A DNA stretch of 64,000 nt from Limonium bicolor. Taxonomy: Eukaryota; Streptophyta; Magnoliopsida; Caryophyllales; Plumbaginaceae. Shown here one piece after another: positions 46,801 through 57,063 of the stretch. The DNA is taken from assembly GCA_023374045.1 (NCBI GenBank), contig CM041778.1, forward strand, positions 292,369,533-292,433,532. The letters are read 5' to 3'. The notes under the pieces are model-generated. The model had not been told where the DNA came from. It did not search any database and saw only the letters and a list, made by a program, of their open reading frames with translations. The position numbers were made by a program, and so were the translations under genes. How positions within the stretch are numbered: position 1 is the first letter of the stretch; each line of letters starts with the position of its first letter.

Positions 46801-48170
46801 GTACGGGTTGAGTAAATACCCGATAATGGTTAGAAAACCACATTGAAACAATCCACGAAACAAATGAGAGTGGAAAGATAAGTGAACCTCCTTCAAGAGG
46901 ATTTAAGTTAGTTCGAAGATGTGAACCAGTGAAGAAGGTAAATGAGACCTAAGGGATTAGTAACTCCCTTGAGACATGGTCGACCTCCTATATGAGGATT
47001 TTACCTGGTATATGCAAGTAACCGAAAGTATGAGTAAAGTAAATGTATGGGTAACTCTTAAAACCTAAGATTAACCGAACTAAAGTAATGTTCCCAAGTC
47101 GTTAGAAACATCGTGAGTGATGCTTCTAGACTAGTATACATAATATTATTATAACTCCGAGAGAGGAGTGTATGGGAACGAGAGTAGTCCGAGAGTAGTC
47201 GGACCTAAGTAAAAGAGATAGGAACTAAGAGAGAGTTCCGTGAGCTAGTTGAACCTTCCCACCATGCTAGACCCAGAGTAGGGTCGAAACCGGGGAAGTA
47301 AGACTATGCTAGAGAGCCATGAGTTTTGGCCTAAGTATGTATTAAGAGTAACAAGCGTGACGTAGGAGACCTGTAGTGTCTCGAGAATCTACAAGAGCTT
47401 GAGTATAAATAACCCAAGAGTATGGGTAAGATAATGAGAATAAGTAACCCGAGAGTGTGGGTGAGTATAGTACGAGTAGCCCAAGAGAATGGGTGTGAAT
47501 ATGAATAAGTAACCCGAGAGAGCGGGTGAGGTATTGAATAAGTAAATAAGGCATAGTGAGGAAAACCCTCAAGGCCTAAGAGTAACCAGATACCACTAAC
47601 AACCATGTTATGTTAGTTAGGAATCGTGTTCCGAGATTGGATGTAGATTCCTTGTGTAATACACATATTTTTTGTATTGCTTTGATGCATGTTGTTTGAC
47701 TAAAATGAACTCCATGTATATCCGACTAAGTGGTCGGCGTACCCCGGTTAGCGCTCGGGGTATGCGAATTTCATATGCAGCGTTAAGCTGAGCCCCTAGG
47801 GGCGATGTTTTTATTTTACAGGTACACCGAAGATGTTACCGTTCGAGAGTAGGACGGGGTCGGTGGGTTACATGGGTAGTAGTTTAATTACTTATGTATT
47901 GACGGAGGTGTAAGACCGAATATGTTGTCGGCATCCATTTGTTGAAGAGTCGGTATAGTAAAGAAATGATTTGAGTATTGTATTTGTGTTGTGAATTCGG
48001 TTGTTCCAGTCCATCAGACCGTTACTGTATGAGAGTTAGGCCAGGTTAGCCACATGGGTGGCTAACGGCGTTGTTTCACCCCTCGTTGTGATTAGAGTTC
48101 CGCTGCGTGAGTAAGAGTAATTAGAATCGGTTTAAGAGGTAATGACGATTAACGGTTAAGGGATGTTACA
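43830..48170 (+). mobile_element. Solo LTR (4.3 kb) of a long-LTR gypsy family
   Basis: The 4341-bp segment begins TTTAATACCCC (expected TG start mutated) and ends GGGATGTTACA, and is flanked by a perfect 5-bp TSD GTAAT at 43825-43829 and 48171-48175. No primer site, coding region or second LTR is present, so it is a solo LTR. Length and TGTAAYACCCC ends resemble long-LTR chromovirus (Tekay-type) elements, a lineage guess. It contains three tandem hairpins (45974-46154) and GAGAG..AGTAACCC repeats at 47400-47540. Scattered ORFs show no domain. Confidence 0.82.
45974..46154 (+). repeat. Three tandem hairpins in the solo LTR
   Basis: Inverted repeats at 45974-46009, 46047-46082 and 46119-46154, each with outer arms GGTCCGGGACT and a complementary GTCCCGGACC, period 72-73 bp. 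Confidence 0.92.
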
Positions 48171-48330
48171 GTAATAGTAACTAACTAGCCAACGGTTGAG
48201 GTTAGTAGACAGCTATATGAAAAGAAATGCTAGCTTGTGCGAAATGACCAACGGAAAAACCAACCATTCAAAAACGAACTCAATTGAAAAGAGAAGCAAA
48301 AAGCATTGGGGCTAATCATTGCAGGGCGAA

Positions 48331-48337
48331 TATATAG
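48331..48337 (+). promoter_or_regulatory. Candidate TATA box of CYP90D
   Basis: TATATAG lies 165 bp upstream of the ATG and 160 bp downstream of the solo LTR end, giving a predicted leader of about 130 nt. Confidence 0.45.
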
Positions 48338-48495
48338 CAAAGGCACCCGTGCGTCTTTGGTGTTGCCTGCCACCTTACTGCTAGCTTTGCTACCTGCAGG
48401 ACAAAAAAGTTTAAAAACCAGACACTTCCTTCTTCTTCCCCAGCCATTCAATTCCACATATTTCTAGTCAACTCCCTCAAAGACTTATCAATAAT

Positions 48496-49886
48496 ATGGA
48501 CACATCATATTTATCATCATGGGAATGGGAATGGGATTGGAATGTTTCTTCCGTGCCGTTGATCATCGTCATATCGTCCTCACTTCTTGTCCTCTGTTGC
48601 ATCATCATTCTTAGAAAATCAACAGTAAGAAGTGTAGGAAGAAGAAGAAGAGTACTTCGCTCATCGTCGCCTTCACTGCCACCTACTGAGTATATAGAGT
48701 GGAATAAGTCAAGTACTGCTGTAGAAACCCCCACACTAGCCACAGGAAGGCTGCTCCCGCTGCCGCGTCTTCCACTTGGAAACCTGGGGTGGCCGCTCAT
48801 AGGAGAAACTCTGGAGTTCATTTCTTGCGCTTACTCTGACCACCCTGAGAGCTTCATGGACAGGCGTCGACTCCTGTAAGTATTTTTTAACAAACCACAA
48901 CGCAGCTTTTTTCTGCTTTTTACTTACACTACAGTTTCATAACTCTACAGCCAGCCATATCTATTAATTCTAATTAATCTTCGTGTCTACGCGGCGTGTT
49001 TACAACAGGTTCGGGAAGGTTTTCAAGTCGCATATATTCGGGAAACCAACGATAGTCTCGACGGATGAGGAAGTGAGCAGGTTTATCCTTCAGAGTGATT
49101 CCAGACTCTTCGTACCGTCGTACCCGAAATCCTTGACGGAATTGATGGGGAAATCCTCAATCCTTCTGATAAACGGAAGTCTCCAGAGGAGAATTCACGG
49201 TCTCGTCGGATCATTCTTTAAGTCATCACAGCTTAAATCTCAGATCACAACCGATATTCAAAGCTACCTTCAACAAGGCCATGGATTGTTGGAGCAGCGA
49301 TTGTCCGATTTTACTCCAAGACGAAGCCAGACATGTGCGTAATCGTGTAACACTCGCCTCGATCTCTCTCGTATTATGTACTCTTTAGATGCTACATAGA
49401 TCTTGTATTGTAACTGATTTTTTTTCTTATTCCGGACTTGAACTGAAATTCGATCGATCAGATTGCATTTCAAGTACTGGTGAAGGCTCTTATCAGTGTG
49501 GAACCGGGAACATCGGAGATGAATCTACTTTCTAAACAGTTCCAGGTGTTCATATCCGGACTCATGTCTCTCCCTATTAACTTCCCGGGGAGCAGACTGC
49601 ACCGGTCTCTTCAGGCGAAGAAAGAAATGGTTAAGCTAGTTAAAAACATCATCCAACAGAGAAGGAGGAGGAGGGATACGATCGAGTCCCATGATCTCGT
49701 AAATAAATACAACTGCAGCAAACTAGAATCAGATTCACCATCAACATCGACAGCACCGACCAGGGATGTGTTAGACGTGCTGCTTAATGACACCAGCGGG
49801 AGTTTGACTGATGATATGATCTCTGATAACATGATTGACATGATGATTCCTGGAGAGGATTCGGTACCTATATTGATCGCGCTTAC
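48496..49886 (+). CDS. CYP90D: Cytochrome P450 CYP90D, 5' three exons (truncated by gap, one frameshift)
   Basis: CYP90D enzymes are ER-membrane P450s of brassinosteroid synthesis (C-23 hydroxylation and related C-3 chemistry of early intermediates, overlapping with CYP90C1). Exons: 48496-48875, 49009-49334 and 49462 onward, with GTAAGT and GTGCGT donors and CAG/ATCAG acceptors. An N-terminal membrane anchor (residues ~18-37) and a basic stretch precede GNLGWPLIGETLEFISCAYS and PESFMDRRR; then FGKVFKSHIFGKPTIVST, PKSLTELMGKSSILLINGS, HGLVGSFFKS and, in exon 3, FISGLMSLPINFPGSRLHRS, RDVLDVLLND and the I-helix NMIDMMIPGEDSVP. The family normally has GHDSVP, so His to Glu is notable. The haem loop and ExxR lie beyond the gap. 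Exon 2 has an extra base: the T4 run at 49309-49312 shifts the frame, and with three T the end reads LLQDEARH and joins exon 3 (IAFQVLVKALI) in phase. A weak start alternative is not seen. Confidence 0.92.
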
Positions 49887-50386
49887 NNNNNNNNNNNNNN
49901 NNNNNNNNNNNNNNNNNNNNNNNNNNNNNNNNNNNNNNNNNNNNNNNNNNNNNNNNNNNNNNNNNNNNNNNNNNNNNNNNNNNNNNNNNNNNNNNNNNNN
50001 NNNNNNNNNNNNNNNNNNNNNNNNNNNNNNNNNNNNNNNNNNNNNNNNNNNNNNNNNNNNNNNNNNNNNNNNNNNNNNNNNNNNNNNNNNNNNNNNNNNN
50101 NNNNNNNNNNNNNNNNNNNNNNNNNNNNNNNNNNNNNNNNNNNNNNNNNNNNNNNNNNNNNNNNNNNNNNNNNNNNNNNNNNNNNNNNNNNNNNNNNNNN
50201 NNNNNNNNNNNNNNNNNNNNNNNNNNNNNNNNNNNNNNNNNNNNNNNNNNNNNNNNNNNNNNNNNNNNNNNNNNNNNNNNNNNNNNNNNNNNNNNNNNNN
50301 NNNNNNNNNNNNNNNNNNNNNNNNNNNNNNNNNNNNNNNNNNNNNNNNNNNNNNNNNNNNNNNNNNNNNNNNNNNNNNNNNNNNNN
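49887..50386. other. Assembly gap of exactly 500 N
   Basis: 500 N characters, a round number usually used for scaffold gaps of unknown size. Left of it is CYP90D exon 3; right of it is the gag of a Tat retrotransposon. Adjacency across the gap is therefore not established by sequence. Confidence 0.99.
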
Positions 50387-50396
50387 CCTCAATCAA

Positions 50397-51853
50397 ATGA
50401 AGAAATCCCTGAAAGAAGAGCTACTAGCGGAGATGCAGCTCGGGGAGAGAGCCAAGATGTTGGGTTTTCGTCAGTTCCAACTAAAGCCAAGCTCCAAATT
50501 GCCCGAAAATCTAAAACTGCCAGAAATCTCTAAGTACTCAGGGAAAGGGGACCCCAGACACCATCTCGCCCAGTTTGACCGGGTCATGACTATGTATGGG
50601 CTAGATGACGAGATGAAGATAATCTGTTTCCCCAGTTATCTTGAAGGGTCAGCCCAAACTTGGGTATCAAAATGGATTTCTCAGGGAAGAAGTTGGAAGA
50701 GGTCTACCAGACTTTCGTGGAGCAGTACAGTTATAACACTCACCTAGGGGTCACCCGGAGAGACCTAGAAACCATGAGACCAAGAAATCATGAGACAGTG
50801 ATGGAATTCATCACCAGATGGAGAGAGAAGGCGGGCCAGATGCTAGACCGGCCCAACGAAGATGAGCAAATAAGAATCATTATCGATTGCCTGGAAAACC
50901 CTTATTCAGACCATCTTAAGTCCCTCGGAATTTGTGATTTCCGACACTTGAAAGTTGCTGCCACTGCTGCAGAAGAACTGTCCCTAGCTGGACGTCTGAA
51001 GGGTTTGAATTTTCAAGGGTCAAACCCTAGAGGGATGAATTATCAGAATAGGCAGTCCAAGGCAGACACAATTGGAAAATCTGTCCCTACCCCATCAACT
51101 AATCAATCCCAGCCACCAGTATTTCAAGCCCAAGTTAGTGGGTCAACTTCAAACTACTCTGCAACTCCACCGCCAAGCAGCTACCAGACTCAACCCAGAA
51201 GGAATTACACCAGCTTAGGAATGCCAATGGACAAAGCCTATGAAAAGCTGAAGAAAAGTGGGTTTTTGCTGGGACACCCGAAACCCAAACCAGGAGTTAC
51301 CCAGATGGGAACCAACCTTGCCAGTTTCTGTGAATACCACATGATCAAGGGACATGGTACTGAAAATTGCCGGGCCTTGCGGCATGCCATCCAGGACTTG
51401 ATCGATGCAGGGGAGGTAGAATTCCCGAAAACTAATCCGAACACTCAAAACAACTCTATCCCCAGGCATGTGAATATGATGAGCCTGATAGGAGAAGGAG
51501 AAGAAGAATCGGATGTTAGCAGAATCATAAGGATCCATGCCATTGAGAATTCCTCTGAGCTGGGCAACCAGAGCACACCCCCTCCAATCGTGCTATCTCC
51601 GGAGCTAGACGCCTTCCGAGTTCATCGTCCAGAAATCCAGCATGATATTCAACCGCAAATGCATGAATATCTAGCAATGACGCATGAGATACGTGCTACA
51701 GTCGAGCGTCTAGTAGGACAAGGAAGGGTGTCCATCATCACCCTGCTGATAGTGGGACGGCAAATGGAAAAGAACCTTGAGTTACTCGTGAGACTGAATT
51801 TTGAGGCACGAGAGCTCTACAATACTATGAAAGCATTGGATTGGAGGTGGTAG
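50397..51853 (+). pseudogene. Tat gag
   Basis: Starts within gag (KKSLKEELLAEM, then LPEISKYSGKGDPRHHLAQF), continues through WREKAGQMLDRPNEDEQIRI and CLENPYSDHL (retrotransposon gag domain), a Pro/Gln-rich linker, and the Tat-type CEYHMIKGHGTENCRALRHA knuckle-like motif at about 51330-51390. The frame changes at about 50660-50740 in the SAQTWVSK region, and again near 51850 into the protease frame. The true N-terminus is lost in the gap. Confidence 0.9.
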
Positions 51854-53625
51854 AAGCTTGGTGCCGACAGAAGGTTGCCGAGAGGCGAGGAAGGAGAATT
51901 TCGGAGTGCAGTGTCATCCTGATCACCAACGAAGATGATGGTCCGCCTGCGGTAACCCCGATCAGGACACCTCTTTTGATCAAAGATGAAGATCTAAGTC
52001 AGACTCACCATCTTACCCGTTCAGGAAAACACTACAAGCCGGTCGAGCTTGCTGAAGAGGCCGCGTCATTACCCCAGAAAGTGCATGATCTCACTCTGAG
52101 TGAATCGGAAAGTAAATTGGCTGGAGAAGAAGAGTTGCTCAAGAAGTTGAAGAGCACGAGCATCCCAATCACAATCTGGTCCCTGTTGACCATGTCAGAG
52201 GAACACAAGAATGCAGTGGCCCGACATCTTAAAATGGATAAGAAACAAACGGTCAGTGTAGACACCATTGTAGCCCACTTGACCCAGACCCCTGCTATGG
52301 CAATCACCTTCACGGATGAGGAAATCTCCCGCCAGTCTGGACGAGCCCTTTACATATCTGTAAAAGCCGGGGGTTTCAATGTCCCCAAGACACTCATCGA
52401 TGACGGTGCTGAAGTAAATGTCTGCCCGCTGCGTGTTGCTCGACACATGGGGTATAACGATCTCAAACCTGTGGAGATGACTTTAAGCGCATACGATAAC
52501 AGCCACAGAAAAGTGTTGGGGATGATCACCCTGCCAATCCTAATCGAGGATGCCTCCTTCTCTATCGAAGTGATGGTCATCGATATTTCTTCCACCTTCA
52601 ACTTACTGTTGGGCCGGAATTTCATTGACCAAATCAAGGGTGTGCCCTCGGTAGTCCACCAAAAGCTCAAGTTTAAGCACAGAGGACGGATCGTGAAGGT
52701 GCTAGGAGAAGCAAGGAATGAATCCCAACTGTTCGAGATCAAAGTGCCAGGTCAACGGGAGCTAACCCTTGGGGGGTTCACAGTGGCGAAACCGGCGCAG
52801 CAGGTAAGTCAAACTTCTTTCATCACTCCTCTCTACTTCGACCCTAGTGTCTATAGCCCCGCATCACAGCACATGATGTCTCGGATGGGCTACAAACAAG
52901 GGAATGGATTAGGAAAGGAGCTACAGGGCATGGTAGAGCCGTTAGCACCATATGCTGGAGGCCGAGGAGCCGGGTTAGGATTCACAGAAATGCCAGGTAT
53001 GATGTTGACAGATTCACATGTAAGAATCCCCATAGATTTTTTCTCACCAGTTAACCTTGAACCATGTGTATCTGTGAGTTGTGATAAGCAGAAAGCAATT
53101 CAAGCTCAGGGAAGTCAGGAGACAATGGAGTGGGAGAGCTGGTGGACCACTTCACTTCCCCTCTACTCATGCCTTGAAGACCATGACGACAAGGGATGCG
53201 ACCAAGGAATGCCCGAGGATGCAGCGGAGAGCAGTGTCACGACCAAACCAGTCATCAAGGACCCCGCACCCTCGGTAGATGGCCATGGAGCGTGTCTTGT
53301 CGTCTATCATAAGAGAGAGGAGCTGATTTTTCAGGAGCGATACTCAATCAGTCTAGTAGTAGATAGTGATAGTAGTAGCAGTAGTGATAGCGGTAGTTCT
53401 TGTAACACTGACGATGAGAGTGGTATCTGTCTTAACTTTGACGAAGAAGAAAGAGTGGGGGAGCCACCATTTATCTTCCGCTGTAAAAATGGTGGCAATT
53501 TTCTAGCAATCACTGAGTTACCCAGCTCTTCGAATATTAATGAAAGTTCAGTTTATTCAGAAAATTCATCTCTTTTGTCACTTGATTCAATGCAAAACTA
53601 TGAGGCAAGAAGAAGAAGAATATGA
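51841..53625 (+). pseudogene. Tat protease with G-patch domain
   Basis: 594 codons. The retropepsin core reads VPKTLIDDGAEVNVCPL (active-site Asp-Gly; Tat usually has D-N/S-G), then LLGRNFIDQIKGVPS. About 80 residues later is a G-patch: HMMSRMGYKQGNGLGKELQG followed by GGRGAGLGF. G-patch modules bind nucleic acid or helicases in host proteins; their place after the protease is recorded for several Tat elements. The C-terminal part is Ser/Asp-rich (about 53360-53420) and closes at a stop before the RT, where another frame change lies (53540-53770). Confidence 0.9.
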
Positions 53626-53766
53626 TGAGGAGAATATGCCTCCCACAGAACAATATTCCACCCACACTCAGATTGTAGAAGACACTGTAGCAATAAACAT
53701 CGGAACACCTGATAACCCCAAAACTTTACAAATTGGTTTGGGTCTGAGTGAAACGGAAAACGTGAT

Positions 53767-54926
53767 TTGACTTCCCTGCTAATTGAATATGTCGATGTTT
53801 TTGCTTGGAGCTACGCAGACATGCCAGGGATTGACCCCGACATTGTCCAACACAGAATACCGTTGTACCCAAATGCCAAACCTAAGAAACAGCGTTTGAG
53901 AAGAATGAAACCCGAGCACCAATTGAAAGTGAAAGAGGAAGTCGAGAAGTTGTTACGTGTTGGCTTCATTCGGGTCGTCAATTACCCCGATTGGCTAGCC
54001 AATATCGTAGCCGTCCCAAAGAAAAATGGAAAGGTGCGAGTATATATTGACTTTCGTGACTTGAACGAGGCCAGCCCCAAAGACAGCTTTCCCTTACCCC
54101 ATATTGATATCCTTGTTGATAATACTGCCCAACATGCACTACTGTCATTCATGGATGGGTTTTCAGGTTACAATCAGATTCGAATGGCTGTAGAAGATCA
54201 GGAAAAGACGTCTTTTATTACACAATGGGGAACCTTTTGTTACGTGAACATGCCCTTTGGCTTGAAAAATGCCGGAGCCACGTATCAAAGGGCCGTCACT
54301 ACCTTATTGCATGATATGATACATAAGGAAGTGGAGGTATACGTAGATGACATGATTGTCAAAGCTGCCCAACGGGAGGACCACTTGATAAATCTGAGAA
54401 AGTTCTTTGATCGGATGCGGAGGTACCAGATGAAGCTAAACCCCGAGAAATGTACATTCGGAGTGACCGGAGGAAAGCTTCTGGGCTTCATGATCACTAC
54501 TCGAGGAATCGAGGTAGACCCAGATAAAATAAAGGCCATTCAAGAAATGCCTCCTCCGAGAACCGAAAAAGAAATCAGGGGTTTCTTAGGCAGAGTCCTG
54601 TACATCAGAAGATTCATCATGCAACTAACGGAGACCTGTGAGCCTATCTTCCGTCTGTTGAAGAAAGACGCATCTAAAGTCTGGAATGAACAGTGTCAGG
54701 AAGCCTTTGAGAAGATCAAAACCTATTTGTAGAACCCGCCCGTCTTGGTACCGCCCCAGGAGGGTAAGCCAATGATTCTTTACCTGACAGCTCGGGAAAC
54801 ATCCATGGGCGCCATGCTAGCCCAGGAACAAGGATCCCCACCGCGTGAAAAGTCGATCTACCATATCAGCAAGAAATGGGTCGATGCCGAAACACGATAC
54901 TCTGACATCCACAATTTTGTGCTGCT
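53767..54926 (+). pseudogene. Tat reverse transcriptase and first RNase H
   Basis: RT blocks in order: VDVFAWSYADMPGID, RRMKPEHQLKVKEEVEKLL, YPDWLANIVAVPKKNGKVR, DFRDLNEASPKDSFPLP, FMDGFSGYNQI, GLKNAGATYQRA, the catalytic YVDD (54340-54351), LLGFMITTRGIEVDP. A TAG at 54730-54732 stops the frame just before NPPVLVPP, where the RNase H connection begins. The reading then continues in the same frame to KKWVDAETRYSDIHN and shifts at about 54926. Confidence 0.93.
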
Positions 54927-55520
54927 TTGGTCTGGGCTACGAAGAAGCTAAGGCACTACTTGTTAGGACAAGAGGTTCATCTGATTGCACGCATGAACCC
55001 TATAAAGTACCTACTGGAAAAGCCAATTCTCGACGGCCGCTTATCCAGATGGTCCCTACTGTTGTCTGAGTTCGACATCACTTTCAAAATTCAGAAGTCA
55101 ATCAAAGGGAGTGCCATAGCCGAACATCTAGCAGAATGCCCTGTAGCATCCGAGTTCTTCGGAAATGATGATTTCCCGGACGAACAAATCATGACATTAC
55201 GGAAAACCTGTTGGAGGTTGTACTTTGATGGTGCCGTCAACCATAAGGGTAAAGGAGCGGAGATCTTGTTGATCCATCCGGAGGGGGATCTACTTCCAGC
55301 TGCAGTAAAAATCAATTATCCGGTCACTAACAACCATGGCGGAATACGAAGCCTGCATCCTGGGACTGGAAATGGCATTAGAATTGCAAGTGGGGGAGTT
55401 AGAGGTCTTTGGCGATTCTAATTCGTTATTTCGCAAGTCAATCAGACTTGGGAGATCCGAGAGAAGAACGATTGATCCCCTACCATGACTACCTTTCATA
55501 ATGATCACATGCTTTCGAAA
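54927..55520 (+). pseudogene. Tat RNase H remainder and second (archaeal-type) RNase H
   Basis: WATKKLRHYLLGQEVHL ends the gypsy RNase H tether. After a linker (SAIAEHLAECP) comes WRLYFDGAVNHKGKGAE, the start of the archaeal-type RNase H that Tat elements acquired in addition. A frame change near 55345 is needed to read on into AEYEACILGLEMAL and GDSNS. The catalytic Asp of FDGA and the Glu of AEYEA are both present. Confidence 0.88.
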
Positions 55521-55696
55521 TGTGACTTTCAAGCACGTGAACGGAGCCAGAACATCTTTGCTGACTCTTTAGCTCCTTGGCTTCAGTGGTTCAAGTACCG
55601 ACGGTTCACTATACTTCCCTTGTGGATAACCATGACTAATACACCCTCGTTTGAGATTGGAGCCATCGGACAGGGGAAGTCGAGGATGAGTGGTTT

Positions 55697-56930
55697 GTGG
55701 ACATCGAGAATTTCCTTAGAAGAGGAGAGTATCCGCCAGAAGCCACTAAGCAGGACTACATCACACTAAGAAGAATGTCAAATCAGTATGTGGTCTGCGG
55801 AACCAGGGTCTACAAGAGAATGCCGAATGGAGTCCAACACTTGTGTGTGACCCGAAAAGAGGCTGATAAGATCATCGAGGACATCCACGAGGGAGTATAC
55901 GGGACCCATGCTGGAGGACATTCCCTATCCCGGAAAATCCTCAGGCTAGGTTACTACTGGACAACGATGGAAGCCGATTGTCACGAAATCGTGAAAAAGT
56001 GCGCCAGGTGTCAGACCCATGCTAACTTGCAACACCTGCCTCCTCTACCCCTAACAGCCATGGCGGCTCCTGGCCGTTCTCTATATGGGGAATCGACATC
56101 ATCGGAGAAATCCACCCCAAAGCTTCAAATGGACACCGCTACATCCTTGTAGCGATAGATTATTTCAGCAAATGGGTAGAGGCACGGTCGTTCGCGAACA
56201 TCGGATCAAAGCAAGTTGCCCAGTTCATCGAGCGAGATATCATATGCCGATACGGGGTTCCATCAGAGTTTGTATCAGATAACGGTCCCTAGTTCGACGG
56301 AGACGCTATCCGGGTCATGGAAAAATACCACATCCGTTACCACAGATCATCTCCATACAGACCTCAGACCAACGGAGCGGTCGAAGCCGCCAACAAAGCC
56401 GTGAAGAGTGCACTGTCAAAAATGGTCGAAACGTACAGAGATTGGCCAGAAAAGCTACACTACGCTCTCTGGGGATACCGAACTACTGTCAGAACTGCAA
56501 CCGGAGCCACTCCGTATTCCTTGGTGTATGGGTCAGAATGTGTTTGCCAATCGAGCTTGAAATTCCAACTCTTCGGGTCACTAATGAACTGAAAATTGCT
56601 GAAAGTGACTGGTTGCAACAGCGCTATGACAGTCTTGCTCTCCTTGACGAAAAACGCCTACAGGCATTATATCACATCCAAGGTTACCAGAAGAGAATGG
56701 CTAGAGCGTTCAACAAAAGGGTCAAAGAACGAAACATTCAAGTGGGTGATCTCGTCCTAAAAGAGCTGAGGAAAGATTTACCAGACCCACGAGGGAAGTT
56801 CAGACCGAACTGGGTGGGCCCTTACCTGGTCAAAGAATAACCCCTCATGGTGCTGTATTACTAACAGATTTGGACGGAGAAGAATTTCAAAGCCTTGTCA
56901 ATCTCAACCGTTTGAAACGATATTATGTCT
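55697..56930 (+). pseudogene. Tat integrase
   Basis: An HHCC zinc region (GVYGTHAGGHSLSRKI, CARCQTHANL), then after a frame change around 56090 the catalytic core WGIDIIGEIHPKAS, AIDYFSKWVEA, YGVPSEFVSDNGP, then TAG (56290-56292) in place of the usual Gln before FDG, then HRSSPYRPQTNGAVEAANKA with the third catalytic Glu. The C-terminal GPYLV module and the LNRLKRYYV end at about 56930 need two more frame changes (near 56545 and 56840). Confidence 0.92.
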
Positions 56931-56983
56931 GAACCGTCACAAAAATCCAAAAAAAAAAAACACGCGCATTCAGTCAAAAATCC

Positions 56984-57063
56984 AAAAAAAATGCATCCAC
57001 AAAAATGCATCCAAAAAAAAGTGCATCCACAAAATGCATCCATAAAAAAAAGTGCATCCACAC
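56984..57063 (+). repeat. Short tandem repeat TGCATCCA(C/A)A(n)
   Basis: Five copies of AAAATGCATCCAC at 13-20-bp spacing, directly after the integrase end. Confidence 0.85.
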
